From: Streptomyces pyxinicus
GTDB lineage: Bacteria > Actinomycetota > Actinomycetes > Streptomycetales > Streptomycetaceae
Reading direction: 5' to 3'
DNA: 64,000 nt
Assembly: GCF_024753135.1 (NCBI RefSeq)
Contig: NZ_JANUGP010000015.1
Span: 1-64,000, forward strand
This document shows, one piece after another, positions 36,658-44,271 of the stretch. Position 1 is the first letter of the stretch. Every line of letters starts with the position of its first letter. The position numbers and the translations under genes were made by a program. Under the pieces are notes generated by a model. It made no database searches. It saw nothing but the letters and a program-made list of their open reading frames with translations, and was not told the DNA's origin.

Positions 36658-36864
36658 TCAGTGGCGTTGCACCATGCGGACACCCGTCCTGTCGGAACTC
36701 TGCCCCACAGGGCAGTTCATCTGCCCCCTCGGCTCATCCGTCTCTTCGGCAGCCGCATCAGGGTCAGGACCCGTCGGTACCAACGCCAGCACGTTGACCT
36801 GCGGCTGGTGAGCCGCCCCCCGCACGAAGTCAACCGTGACGATGCCGCTGTCCGGCACGGTCAC
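36658..36864 (-). CDS. Possible small protein upstream of the DUF4157 gene
   Basis: A 68-residue frame reading VTVPDSGIVTVDFVRGAAHQ and PQVNVLALVPTGPDPD, then a charged tail (EETDEPRGQ). The text is protein-like but the GTG start at 36864 has no Shine-Dalgarno, and the same frame stays open upstream, so the true start is unclear. It lies on the same strand as, and about 100 bases before, the DUF4157 gene. No family recognised. Confidence 0.35.
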   Translation of the reverse strand: MTVPDSGIVTVDFVRGAAHQPQVNVLALVPTGPDPDAAAEETDEPRGQMNCPVGQSSDRTGVRMVQRH

Positions 36865-36912
36865 CCGGATGTGGCGTCGGTAGCAACATTGGAAGAGCGG
36901 TTGGCGCTGAGG

Positions 36913-37191
36913 TCAATCATGGTCGGCCAGGGTCGCGGCCTTGTACCGCGCGTCCAAGGCTTTGATCCACGAGGTCCAGAGCTGAACGACGTGTTCGTCC
37001 AGCAGGAGCCACGCCTCGTGAAGCCAGTTTCGGCAGTAGAGGCCATTGGTGTATTCGCAGACGTCGTCGCCGTAGCCGCGCTCGATGGAGCTCACCAGGG
37101 CCGCCCACGCGTTCACCCTTTCAGCGACCGTGAACGCCGTCCTCCAGCCGCGCTGGCGCAACCGCTCTCCCACCTCGGTTTCAGTAGCCAC
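36913..37191 (-). CDS. Possible 92-residue protein, unknown function
   Basis: The frame reads MATETEVGERLRQRGWRTAF, AALVSSIERGYGDDVCEYT and WLHEAWLLLDEHVVQLWTSW, ending ATLADHD. The composition (acidic, several Trp, amphipathic helices) is that of a real soluble protein. The GTG start has only a weak ribosome site. It is the first of three minus-strand frames leading to the DUF4157 gene and could be part of that transcript, for example as a chaperone or immunity partner; that is only a guess from position. Confidence 0.5.
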   Translation of the reverse strand: MATETEVGERLRQRGWRTAFTVAERVNAWAALVSSIERGYGDDVCEYTNGLYCRNWLHEAWLLLDEHVVQLWTSWIKALDARYKAATLADHD

Positions 37192-37299
37192 GGGCGTGAG
37201 GCTCTCATGTCGAATCCGTCCGGGCGACCGAGATGTGTCCCGACAGAGGCTGGCGGCCCTGCACCATGATCAAGATGAGACGATCTCGCCGTGGCTGGT

Positions 37300-38058
37300 G
37301 TGATCACGGCCTCGAAGCCGGCCTGATGCCCCTGTTCAGCGGGCTGAGGCCGAGGCGGTTCGGCAAGCTGGTGACCGTTCCGAGGCGCCAAGGTGCGGAC
37401 GCCATCCGCAAGGGCCGACCGTGGAGCTTCCTCTGGAGGACCGGGCCCTTCTGGTCGCGGCCTACTGGCGCACGAACCCGACCATGCGGCAACTCGCCCC
37501 GCTGTTCGGGGTGTCCAAGTCGGCAGCGGACCGCATCATCGACCACCTCGTGCCGATGCTCGCGCTCCAGCCCCGCAAGCGGTTCGCCAAGGACACCGCG
37601 CTCATCGTAGACGGCACGCTGGTCCCCACCCGGGACCAAATGATTGCCGAGCGGTCGAAGAACTACCGGTACTCCACCAGCCACCTGGTCGTCATCGACG
37701 CCGACACCCGCCTGGTCGTCCTGGTCGGCCGGCCGCTCGCCGGAACCGCAACGACTGCAAGGCGTGGGAGGAATCCGGCGCCAAGGCTGCCGTGGGCAAC
37801 ACCGTGACGATCGCCGACGGCGGCTACCCGGGCACCGGACTCGTCATCCCGCACCGCCGGCAGCGCGGCCAGAGCGAACTCCCGGCCTGGAAAGAGGACC
37901 ACAATAAGTCCCACTAGCTGGTCCGCGCCCGCGTCGAGCACGTCTTCGCACGTATGAAGACCTGGAAGATCCTCCGCGACCGCCGCTTGAAGGGCGATGG
38001 TGTCCACCGCGCCATCCTCGGCATCGCCCGGACGTACGACCTTTCCCTCGCCGGGTAG
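37300..38058 (+). pseudogene. IS5-family (IS112-like) transposase, inactivated
   Basis: Pieces in several frames rebuild an IS112-type DDE transposase. In order: LRPRRFGKLVTVPRRQGAD, LPLEDRALLVAAYWRTNPTM, LFGVSKSAADRIIDHL, IVDGTLVPTRDQMIAERSKN, then in another frame NDCKAWEESGAKAAVGNTV and IADGGYPGTGLVIPHRR. A TAG interrupts ...HNKSH before VRARVEHVFARMKTWKILRD. Frame changes fall near 37325, 37420 and 37745. The catalytic Asp residues are in IVDGT and IADGGY, the Glu in RVEHVF. The element is dead; terminal repeats were not identified. Confidence 0.88.
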
Positions 38059-38253
38059 GTCAGCGGGCCTCACGGCGGCCAACCGTGTTTGAGTCGCGCC
38101 GAAGATCATTTACGGGACAGCCCTCAGCCTCCAGCGGAGTGGTGATTCGGGCTCTGAACTGCCAGTTGTCCCTCTCAGCGCAAGAGGGAAAGCCGGGAAG
38201 CGAGTACAAGAGGCACATCCGCGCCCGCGCCATCGAAGAACTCGCACGGGAGC

Positions 38254-39018
38254 TCAAGGCCTACCGCGAGGCCCACGCCCAGCACCACACGATGAAAGCC
38301 CACCAAACCCGTCAACACCTCCCGCGGGATGCGGCATCGCGGACAGGTAGTCCCCGAAGCCTCCGCTGGCACGGGCTTGCAGTCGGGGTGAGGTGAGTAC
38401 CGGCGCGTGCGCGGTGCGCAGGACACGGTGTCCTCGGTGTTCAAGTGCCCTCACCAACGCGCGGTCCTCGCCGGCGGCCAGCGGGGGGAAGCCGCCGACA
38501 TCCAGATAAGCGTCAGCGGCGACACCGAGGTTGGCGCCGTGCACGTGGGGGTGGTGCCAGGGCGCGCCGTCGGCTGGTCGTGTCGCCTCGTAGAGGGCGC
38601 GGTGCGGTGCGGCCAGGGGTGAGGACGGTGGCAGGAACACCGTGCCGACGACGGCCTGCCAGCCCTGGCGGGCCTGGTCCAGTTGATGGGCCAGCCAGTT
38701 GGGCGGAACGGTGCTGTCGGCGTCCGTGGTGGCGATCCAGGTGTCGGCCGGGCTCTGCGGCCCTCGGGCGAGCGCATGGCGGACGCCTGTGTGCCGGGCC
38801 GTTCCAGGGTTACGGCAGTCAGTGATGACGACGTGGGCACCGGCATCACGGGCCAGCGCCGCCGTCCGGTCGCGACAGGTGTCCGCCACCACGACAGTCT
38901 CCACCCGGACACCGGCGAGGCCAGGGTGGCGGGCCGCCACCGCGAGCGCGGTGAGCGCGTGCGGCAGGAGTGCCTCTTCGTCGTGGGCCGGGATGACGAC
39001 GGTGACGTACGGGGTCAC
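38254..39018 (-). CDS. Family 2 glycosyltransferase
   Basis: A 254-residue GT-A fold enzyme without membrane helices. It starts PYVTVVIPAHDEEALLPHA; the metal-binding motif is TTDADSTVPPNWLAHQL, and the acceptor/base region GGFPPLAAGEDRALVRAL carries the E-D motif. It ought to transfer a sugar from a nucleotide donor. The GTG start overlaps the stop of the methyltransferase gene by four bases, and it is the last gene of a four-gene operon. The final ~27 residues (after RASGGFGDYLSA) look unlike the family and approach the IS relic, so the 3' end may be altered. Confidence 0.88.
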   Translation of the reverse strand: MTPYVTVVIPAHDEEALLPHALTALAVAARHPGLAGVRVETVVVADTCRDRTAALARDAGAHVVITDCRNPGTARHTGVRHALARGPQSPADTWIATTDADSTVPPNWLAHQLDQARQGWQAVVGTVFLPPSSPLAAPHRALYEATRPADGAPWHHPHVHGANLGVAADAYLDVGGFPPLAAGEDRALVRALEHRGHRVLRTAHAPVLTSPRLQARASGGFGDYLSAMPHPAGGVDGFGGLSSCGAGRGPRGRP

Positions 39019-39641
39019 ACCAGGCCCTCTTCCGCCGCGACCGAGATCGCGCGGCGGCCGTCCGGCCCGCGTCTACGGTGCACCTGGAGGACGAAGTCCT
39101 CCTCGCGGTGGTCGGCCAGCAAGTCGAGTTCCAACCGTGCGGCGAGGAGGTCCGCGATGCCGCTGCCGGTGGTCAGGTGCTCGGGTACCGGATGGTCCCA
39201 GTGCACCGTGACGAGGGTGCCGCCCGGTTCGAGCGACGCCACAGTGCGCCGCACGAACCGGTCGAACGTGGCGTCGTCGAGGTAGTAGAGCAGTTCGGAC
39301 AGGACGATCAGGTCGAAGGATCCGGTCGGCCACTCCTCGGGCAGCACCATCCGCCGGACCTCCACGTGGGGAAGGTCTCGGGTGCGGTGGCGGGCCGTAG
39401 CCACCGCCGAGCCGACCCGGTCACAGGCGAACACGGCGTCGCAGCGGACGGCCAGTCGGCGGGTGAGCTCGCCGACCGAGCAGCCCGGCTCGAAAGCCCG
39501 CCGGTAGCGGGGCTGGGGCAGGGCGGCGACGGTCAGGTCGTACTTGCGGCGCTCGTACCAGCGTTCCGCCAGGTGCCACGGGTCCTCCGCACCGCGGTAC
39601 ATGTCGTCGAAGTACGCGTCGGGGGTGCGCGGGCGGCTCAT
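39015..39641 (-). CDS. NodS-like SAM-dependent methyltransferase
   Basis: A 208-residue class I methyltransferase beginning at ATG 39641. The N-terminus (YFDDMYRGAEDPWHLAERWY, ERRKYDLTVAALP) and the SAM loop (RRAFEPGCSVGELTRRLA) are those of the NodS family, which N-methylates the deacetylated sugar of Nod factors. Motif II is SFDLIVLSELLYYLDD. It lies directly after a PIG-L deacetylase, overlapping it by four bases, so N-methylation of a freshly exposed amine is an attractive role, but the substrate is unproven. Confidence 0.9.
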   Translation of the reverse strand: MSRPRTPDAYFDDMYRGAEDPWHLAERWYERRKYDLTVAALPQPRYRRAFEPGCSVGELTRRLAVRCDAVFACDRVGSAVATARHRTRDLPHVEVRRMVLPEEWPTGSFDLIVLSELLYYLDDATFDRFVRRTVASLEPGGTLVTVHWDHPVPEHLTTGSGIADLLAARLELDLLADHREEDFVLQVHRRRGPDGRRAISVAAEEGLV

Positions 39642-40411
39642 CCGAACACCACTTCCCAGCCGCGCAAGTGGTGGGCCTGCTCCTCGGGGGGCAGAACCGC
39701 GGCGTCCCGCGGACCGGGGCCGAGGGGGCGGATCTGGCTGGTGAAGCGGGCGACCGCGGCGTGTTTGCGTGCCTGCACCGCGGCCGGCAACACGATCCGG
39801 GAGGCTGTCGCCCAGGGCACACGGGGATCGCCGGGTTCGGCCCAGTGCCACAGCCACACCGGGTACAGCCGGCACGGCACGTGAGCCGCGCGCGCGGCGG
39901 CCAGCGCCGCGCGTCCCACCGCCTCATGGTCACCGTGCACGTCACCGGTCCACGGGGCCAGGCACAACGCGGCCCCGTCCAGCAGCTGTGTCAGCTCGCC
40001 GACGAGTCGCTCCTCGTGGTCGGCCACTCGCGTGTCGGGAAGCCGCAGCCGGACGACATCGGCGTCCGGCAGGCCCAGTTCGCCCAGGGCGTCGCGCAAC
40101 TCGCAGGCCCGCACCTCGGCGAGCCGCTCCGGCGTGAACCGGGCGCTGCCCGGGTGGGAGCCCTCCCCGTCCGTCACCGACACCACGGTCACCGCGACTC
40201 CCGACGCGGCCAGGATCGCGAGAGCGCCACCCGCTCCCAGCACCTCGTCGTCGGGGTGGGCCGCCGCCACGACGACCCGGCCCGCCTCGGGCAGGGTGTA
40301 CGCGGGCATGCGGAGCCAGCCGTCCCACGCCCGCCAGCGCGCCTCCTCGGTGCCCGGGCCCTGGATCGGGTCGGCGTACGGGCTTGGCTCGGCGCACCGT
40401 TCAGTGCTCAT
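39638..40411 (-). CDS. PIG-L (LmbE-like) deacetylase
   Basis: A 257-residue zinc-dependent deacetylase. The catalytic/metal motif is VVVAAAHPDDEVLGAGGALA and the second zinc site is APWTGDVHGDHEAVGRA. Relatives remove acetyl groups from N-acetylglucosamine-type sugars (GlcNAc-PI, mycothiol and teicoplanin pathways). The ATG at 40411 overlaps the stop of the acyl-CoA dehydrogenase gene (ATGA), and its own stop overlaps the methyltransferase start. Confidence 0.92.
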   Translation of the reverse strand: MSTERCAEPSPYADPIQGPGTEEARWRAWDGWLRMPAYTLPEAGRVVVAAAHPDDEVLGAGGALAILAASGVAVTVVSVTDGEGSHPGSARFTPERLAEVRACELRDALGELGLPDADVVRLRLPDTRVADHEERLVGELTQLLDGAALCLAPWTGDVHGDHEAVGRAALAAARAAHVPCRLYPVWLWHWAEPGDPRVPWATASRIVLPAAVQARKHAAVARFTSQIRPLGPGPRDAAVLPPEEQAHHLRGWEVVFG

Positions 40412-41499
40412 CGGCCCGCTCCGTCCCGGTCGCCGCGGGTCACCCGTTCCCCAAGCGCTGCCAAGTCCCGTTCGGCGTGGTGCTGGCGTACGTAAACGGC
40501 CAGGTCCGCGACGGCCCGGGCGTGCCGCCCGTCGTGGCACAGGGGCCCCGCTCCCGTCGCACGTCCCACCCGGTCCAGGACCTCGGCGCACGTGTCGGCG
40601 ACCAGCGCACGCACCCGCAGGGCCCGCAAGGCCGCCGTACCGGCCCTGTCCAGGGGGTCGGCGTCGATCTCCTCAGCCGCCTGGCCGAGCACCGTCCGCG
40701 CCGCGTGCAACCGCAGGTCGACGGCGCCCGCGTGCGCGTCGGTGAACGGGTCGGCCCGGCTTCCGGCCCGCTCGAACAGGGCGCGCGCCACCGCTTCCGC
40801 CCCGCCGAGCCAGCAGGCGGCCACGCCCACACCGCCGTGATGGAAGCCCGGCCGGCGCAGATACGCCTCCGCCTCGCCGACCGGGACGGCGGACACCAGG
40901 GTGAAGCGGACGTCCGGGCTGTCGCTGCCGGCCATACCGACCGCCGGCCAGGTCCCCGGTACCGGACGGCAGCCGGGTCCGTCGCCCGCAGCAGGGGTAG
41001 TCGAAGCGTCACCCCGGCCGTGGGCCGGCCCATTGCGGACCGCGAACAGGCGCCGTCCGTCGTCGGCGCACGCGGTGACCAGGGCGTGCGTGCAGCTGTG
41101 CGCACCCGAGCAGTACTGCTTGAGGCCGTCGAGCACCCAGCCGTCGCTCGTACGAGAAGCGGTCAGCCCCGAACCCGGCGGCTCAGCGGCCCACACAGCC
41201 CAGTACTCCCCCACTCCGACGGGCGCCTGTCCCAGCTCGGCGAGGATCGCCACGGCATCAAGGTGGCCCTCCACCAGCCTGGCCACGGCCAGGTCGTCAC
41301 GGGCAACCGCGCGCAGCGCGTCGAGCCGAGCACGGGTGCGGCCACTGCCAGGGAGCGGGCAGTCACCGGTTTCGACCGCCTTCGTGTCGACGTACTCCAC
41401 GAAACGGGCGGCAACCCTGCGCGCTTCCGAGCCGGGCGCGGCATCCTCAGCGGCTGGGGACGATGCGACGCCGGCCGCCACAAGTCTGCCTTCCTGCAC
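40408..41499 (-). CDS. Acyl-CoA dehydrogenase family protein
   Basis: A 363-residue flavoprotein and first gene of the operon. The GTG at 41499 has GAGGAG eight bases upstream, a clear start. The central domain shows WAAEPPGSGLTASRTSDGW and LDGLKQYCSGAHSCTHALV, matching the beta-barrel that grips FAD and acyl-CoA (G-x-K-x-x-x-S-G). The C-terminal four-helix bundle is present (AARTVLGQAAEEIDADPL). The family's catalytic Glu is not obvious. It may desaturate or modify an acyl chain destined for the sugar built by the next three genes; that is inference from co-transcription. Confidence 0.85.
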   Translation of the reverse strand: MQEGRLVAAGVASSPAAEDAAPGSEARRVAARFVEYVDTKAVETGDCPLPGSGRTRARLDALRAVARDDLAVARLVEGHLDAVAILAELGQAPVGVGEYWAVWAAEPPGSGLTASRTSDGWVLDGLKQYCSGAHSCTHALVTACADDGRRLFAVRNGPAHGRGDASTTPAAGDGPGCRPVPGTWPAVGMAGSDSPDVRFTLVSAVPVGEAEAYLRRPGFHHGGVGVAACWLGGAEAVARALFERAGSRADPFTDAHAGAVDLRLHAARTVLGQAAEEIDADPLDRAGTAALRALRVRALVADTCAEVLDRVGRATGAGPLCHDGRHARAVADLAVYVRQHHAERDLAALGERVTRGDRDGAGR

Positions 41500-41930
41500 A
41501 GGTGGTACTCCTCGCTATCCGAGACGACGCCCGCCGGGCGCCGCGCTGTCCGCCCGTCTCCCACGCGGCGAACCGGCCCGTCAGCCGGAACCCTCCCGTG
41601 GTCGTCATCGACCAATGACCCGCGCACCTGAGTGCCCCCGGCTCCGGCCCCTACACCAGAACATCCATCAGCGCGACGCTGTGGGAGCGCCCCCTCAGAG
41701 GACGTGAGACGGTACGCCCCAACGGCATGCAGCGACCCCGCGGACGACCCCGCGGACTAGGAGGAGCAGGGTTCCACTGCTGGGTCCGCGGGGCCGGTGC
41801 ATGACTCACCTACCCGGAGGTGCGTCCGATAAGCCCGTTCCCTCCCGACCACTCGCCAGAAACGTGGCCCATGCGAGGGGCCCGGCATCCTTGGGTTCCA
41901 GGAGTCGTTGCAACACCCCATCGTCCGGTG
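41500..41930. other. Operon upstream region, no gene recognised
   Basis: It contains the promoter region of the acyl-CoA dehydrogenase operon. No supported coding frame or clear hairpin was found. Confidence 0.35.
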
Positions 41931-42172
41931 AACGCCCGGAAGCCGCGGAATCGTTGGCTGCCTTCCTGGACACGTACTCGCTGGAGCCGCTGCGCCGTTA
42001 CCTGAGCGAAAGCGGCTTGGATGACACCGAGGCCCACAGCCGAGCTGCCGCGATCGACGCGTTCGTCCTGGGTGTCTCCACCCGCCGACGCGTCCTGCGT
42101 CAGGATCTCGGAGACCCCGCCGCGCTCGAAGACTGGCTCGGCATCACCATCCAGCGCCTCACCGACGGCTGA
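41931..42172 (+). pseudogene. TetR-family C-terminal fragment
   Basis: About 80 residues (ERPEAAESLAAFLDTYSLEP, then AAAIDAFVLGVSTRRRVLRQ and DWLGITIQRLTDG) match the C-terminal ligand-binding half of TetR regulators, where a conserved GxxxRR-type helix precedes the end. The open frame extends upstream to an ATG at 41801, but that part is not protein-like and has no helix-turn-helix, so the N-terminal half is lost. Confidence 0.65.
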
Positions 42173-42326
42173 CAGCACGACGCCGCAGAATGCCACCTAC
42201 GTCGACTCGACACGGACTCCTGGATCGCGTCCGCAGTATCACGGGAGCCGGCATCGTGGGCAGGCGGGGATGACCAGGGCCTGGCGGTGACGAACGCGTT
42301 CCCCATAACGGGTGGCGTGGTGAGGG

Positions 42327-42788
42327 CTACCGGAGCGGGATGTCGGCTCCGTACTCACCCCTGGGCCGGGGGCCGCGGATACGCCGACCGGTTTCAGTGA
42401 TGGCGAGGTCGTTGATGCTCGCTTCCCGGCGTCGCATGAGGCCGTGCTCGTCGAACTCCCACAGTTCGTTGCCATAGCTGCGCCACCACTGGCCCTCCGC
42501 GTCGTGCCACTCGTACTGGAACCGGACGGCGATCCGGTGCTCGTGGAAGCTCCAGAGGCTTTTGCGCAGCGCGTAGTCCCGTTCGCGCTCCCACTTCTGT
42601 GTCAGGAAAGCGACGATCTCCTCGCGGCCGCTGACGAACGTGTCCCGGTTCCGCCACGTGGAGTCCGGCGTGTAGGCCAGGGCCACCCGGTGGGGATCGC
42701 AGGTGTTCCATGCGTCCTCAGCGGCCTGGACCTTCTGAAGGGCGGATTCCCGCGTGAACGGCGGGTAGGGCGGGTGATCTTTCGGCAC
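42327..42788 (-). CDS. DUF1348 (NTF2-like/SnoaL fold) family protein
   Basis: A 153-residue protein from the GTG at 42788, behind GAGGAGG with five-base spacing. Typical text is ALQKVQAAEDAWNTCDPHRV, ALAYTPDSTWRNRDTFVSGR, the strand FQYEWHDAEGQWWRSYGNE and LWEFDEHGLMRRREASIND. The family has a cone-like NTF2 fold; the reaction, if any, is unknown. It is divergent from a TetR gene with two facing operators between them, so it is almost surely the regulated target. Confidence 0.92.
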   Translation of the reverse strand: MPKDHPPYPPFTRESALQKVQAAEDAWNTCDPHRVALAYTPDSTWRNRDTFVSGREEIVAFLTQKWERERDYALRKSLWSFHEHRIAVRFQYEWHDAEGQWWRSYGNELWEFDEHGLMRRREASINDLAITETGRRIRGPRPRGEYGADIPLR

Positions 42789-42802
42789 TGCGACCTCCTC
42801 GC

Positions 42803-42858
42803 GTTGAGAACGATTGTTCTCCATGAGTGCACTAAGGTAGGGAACGGTCGTTCTCAAC
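42803..42858. promoter_or_regulatory. Two facing TetR operators between DUF1348 and TetR genes
   Basis: GTTGAGAACGA at 42803-42813 and its exact reverse complement at 42848-42858 flank the shared promoter. Each lies in a local palindrome: GAGAACGATTGTTCTC (42806-42821, 14 of 16) and GAACGGTCGTTC (42842-42853, 10 of 12). Their centres are about 34 bases apart, roughly three helical turns. Confidence 0.7.
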
Positions 42859-42876
42859 GTCAAGGAGGACCTTGGA

Positions 42877-43443
42877 ATGCCGGCACCGATCACCGACGAG
42901 CAGAACCGCCTGGACCGCGAGGCACTGCTCGACGCAGCGGAGAGGCTCTTCTACGAGCGGGGCATCCAGGCGGTGGGTATGGACGAGGTCCGTGCGGCAT
43001 CGGGCCTGCCGCTGAAGCGGATATACCGGTTCTTCGCGGCGAAGGAAGACCTCGTGGTGGCGGTGCTCAGGCGTCGCGACCACCGGTGGAGGGGGAACCT
43101 GGCCGCCCACGTGGAGCGGGTTCCGGATCCCCGCGAGCGCGTGCTCACGGTCTTCGACTGGCTTGCCGAGTGGTTCGGAGAACCCGGTTTCCGCGGTTGC
43201 GCCTGGATCAATGCCTACGGCGAACTCGGCCCCTCGTCCGAGGCGGTACTGGCCGAAGTCCGTTCGCACAAACAGGCGTTTCACGACCAGATCGCGGCGT
43301 GGGTTCACACCACCGGGCTACCGGTGGTTGAACCCGTCTACCTGCTCGCCGAAGGAGCCATCGTGACGGCCGGCATCAGTGGCGACTCGGCCCCAGCCCG
43401 TCACGCGCGCGCAGCCGTCGCGACGCTGCTCGGGACGACGTGA
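42877..43443 (+). CDS. TetR-family regulator
   Basis: A 188-residue repressor. The HTH region reads ALLDAAERLFYERGIQAVGM, then AASGLPLKRIYRFFAAKEDL. The C-terminal domain has FRGCAWINAYGELG and VYLLAEGAIVTAGI. AAGGAGG lies eight bases before the ATG. It likely represses itself and the divergent DUF1348 gene. Confidence 0.93.
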   Translation: MPAPITDEQNRLDREALLDAAERLFYERGIQAVGMDEVRAASGLPLKRIYRFFAAKEDLVVAVLRRRDHRWRGNLAAHVERVPDPRERVLTVFDWLAEWFGEPGFRGCAWINAYGELGPSSEAVLAEVRSHKQAFHDQIAAWVHTTGLPVVEPVYLLAEGAIVTAGISGDSAPARHARAAVATLLGTT

Positions 43444-44271
43444 TTTCCGATCGCACCGTCAACAACCTCATCGCCCGCGACACCTGGGGATCACGCACCC
43501 CCCGACCCCGTCACGGACCGGCGGCGGGCAGGGCCCTGACCCAGAACCGTTACCGACTGTCATGCACCGACTCAACGGGGCGCCTCAGCAGCACGACACC
43601 CGCGTCCGACGGACCCATGTCATGTCATCCACGTCCACGGCGACGCGCCGCACGGTCTGACCGAGCGGCTCGACGGAATCGCGCCGCACGCGGACGCCGC
43701 CGCCCTGCTGCGGGAACCGCCGCCCCGGAGAGGTCCCGCACGTGGCCGAGGACCGCAGGCGGGTCCTCGCCCCGCCCCCGATCGTCGCGCACGCGTGCGG
43801 CCGGCCCTCCCCGTTCCGATGCGGGCAGAAAGCGGGCACCGCGACTCCGCCGAGGTGACGTTTCGTCAGCTTCCCGGGTGGGAGTAAGCAAAAGGTGGAA
43901 GGTACGGTCCTTCTCATGTGTGACGCATGTGGTCCTCGCACACAGGGCAGTCGCCGGGGCAACGGTCCGGTCGCTTATGGCGTCTTCCCTCGTGGGCGGC
44001 GAGCCGTTCGCCGCCGGGTGCAGCGGACCGGGAGTGGCGACTGGTGGTGCCGCACGCACCGTGGGGGTGGTGGGAAGGGCTCCGGCCGAGCCGGTGCCGC
44101 GAAGCCGGTGAGGTCGGTGGCTGTGCCTTCCGTAGCGCCCGGGCACGGACACTTCGCGGAGCAGTGCGGCACGACCGGTCCCCCCGCGAGCCCTTTCGAG
44201 CGTCCCCTTTTCCCCTTCCCACCCGTCCGGCGCCGACCCGACGGCGCCACTGAACATCTGACAGGTAGACC
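43444..44271. other. Intergenic, no gene recognised
   Basis: About 830 bases before the NTPase gene. No frame shows a domain or a good start. A minus-strand stretch around 43610-43730 (VRRDSVEPLGQTVRRVAVDV) has some protein-like text but no beginning. Confidence 0.4.

Noticed and set aside
37300..38058. Programmed frameshifting in the IS5-type transposase
   Set aside because: IS5-type elements can use one frameshift, but here there are several frame changes plus a TAG, so simple decay explains it better.
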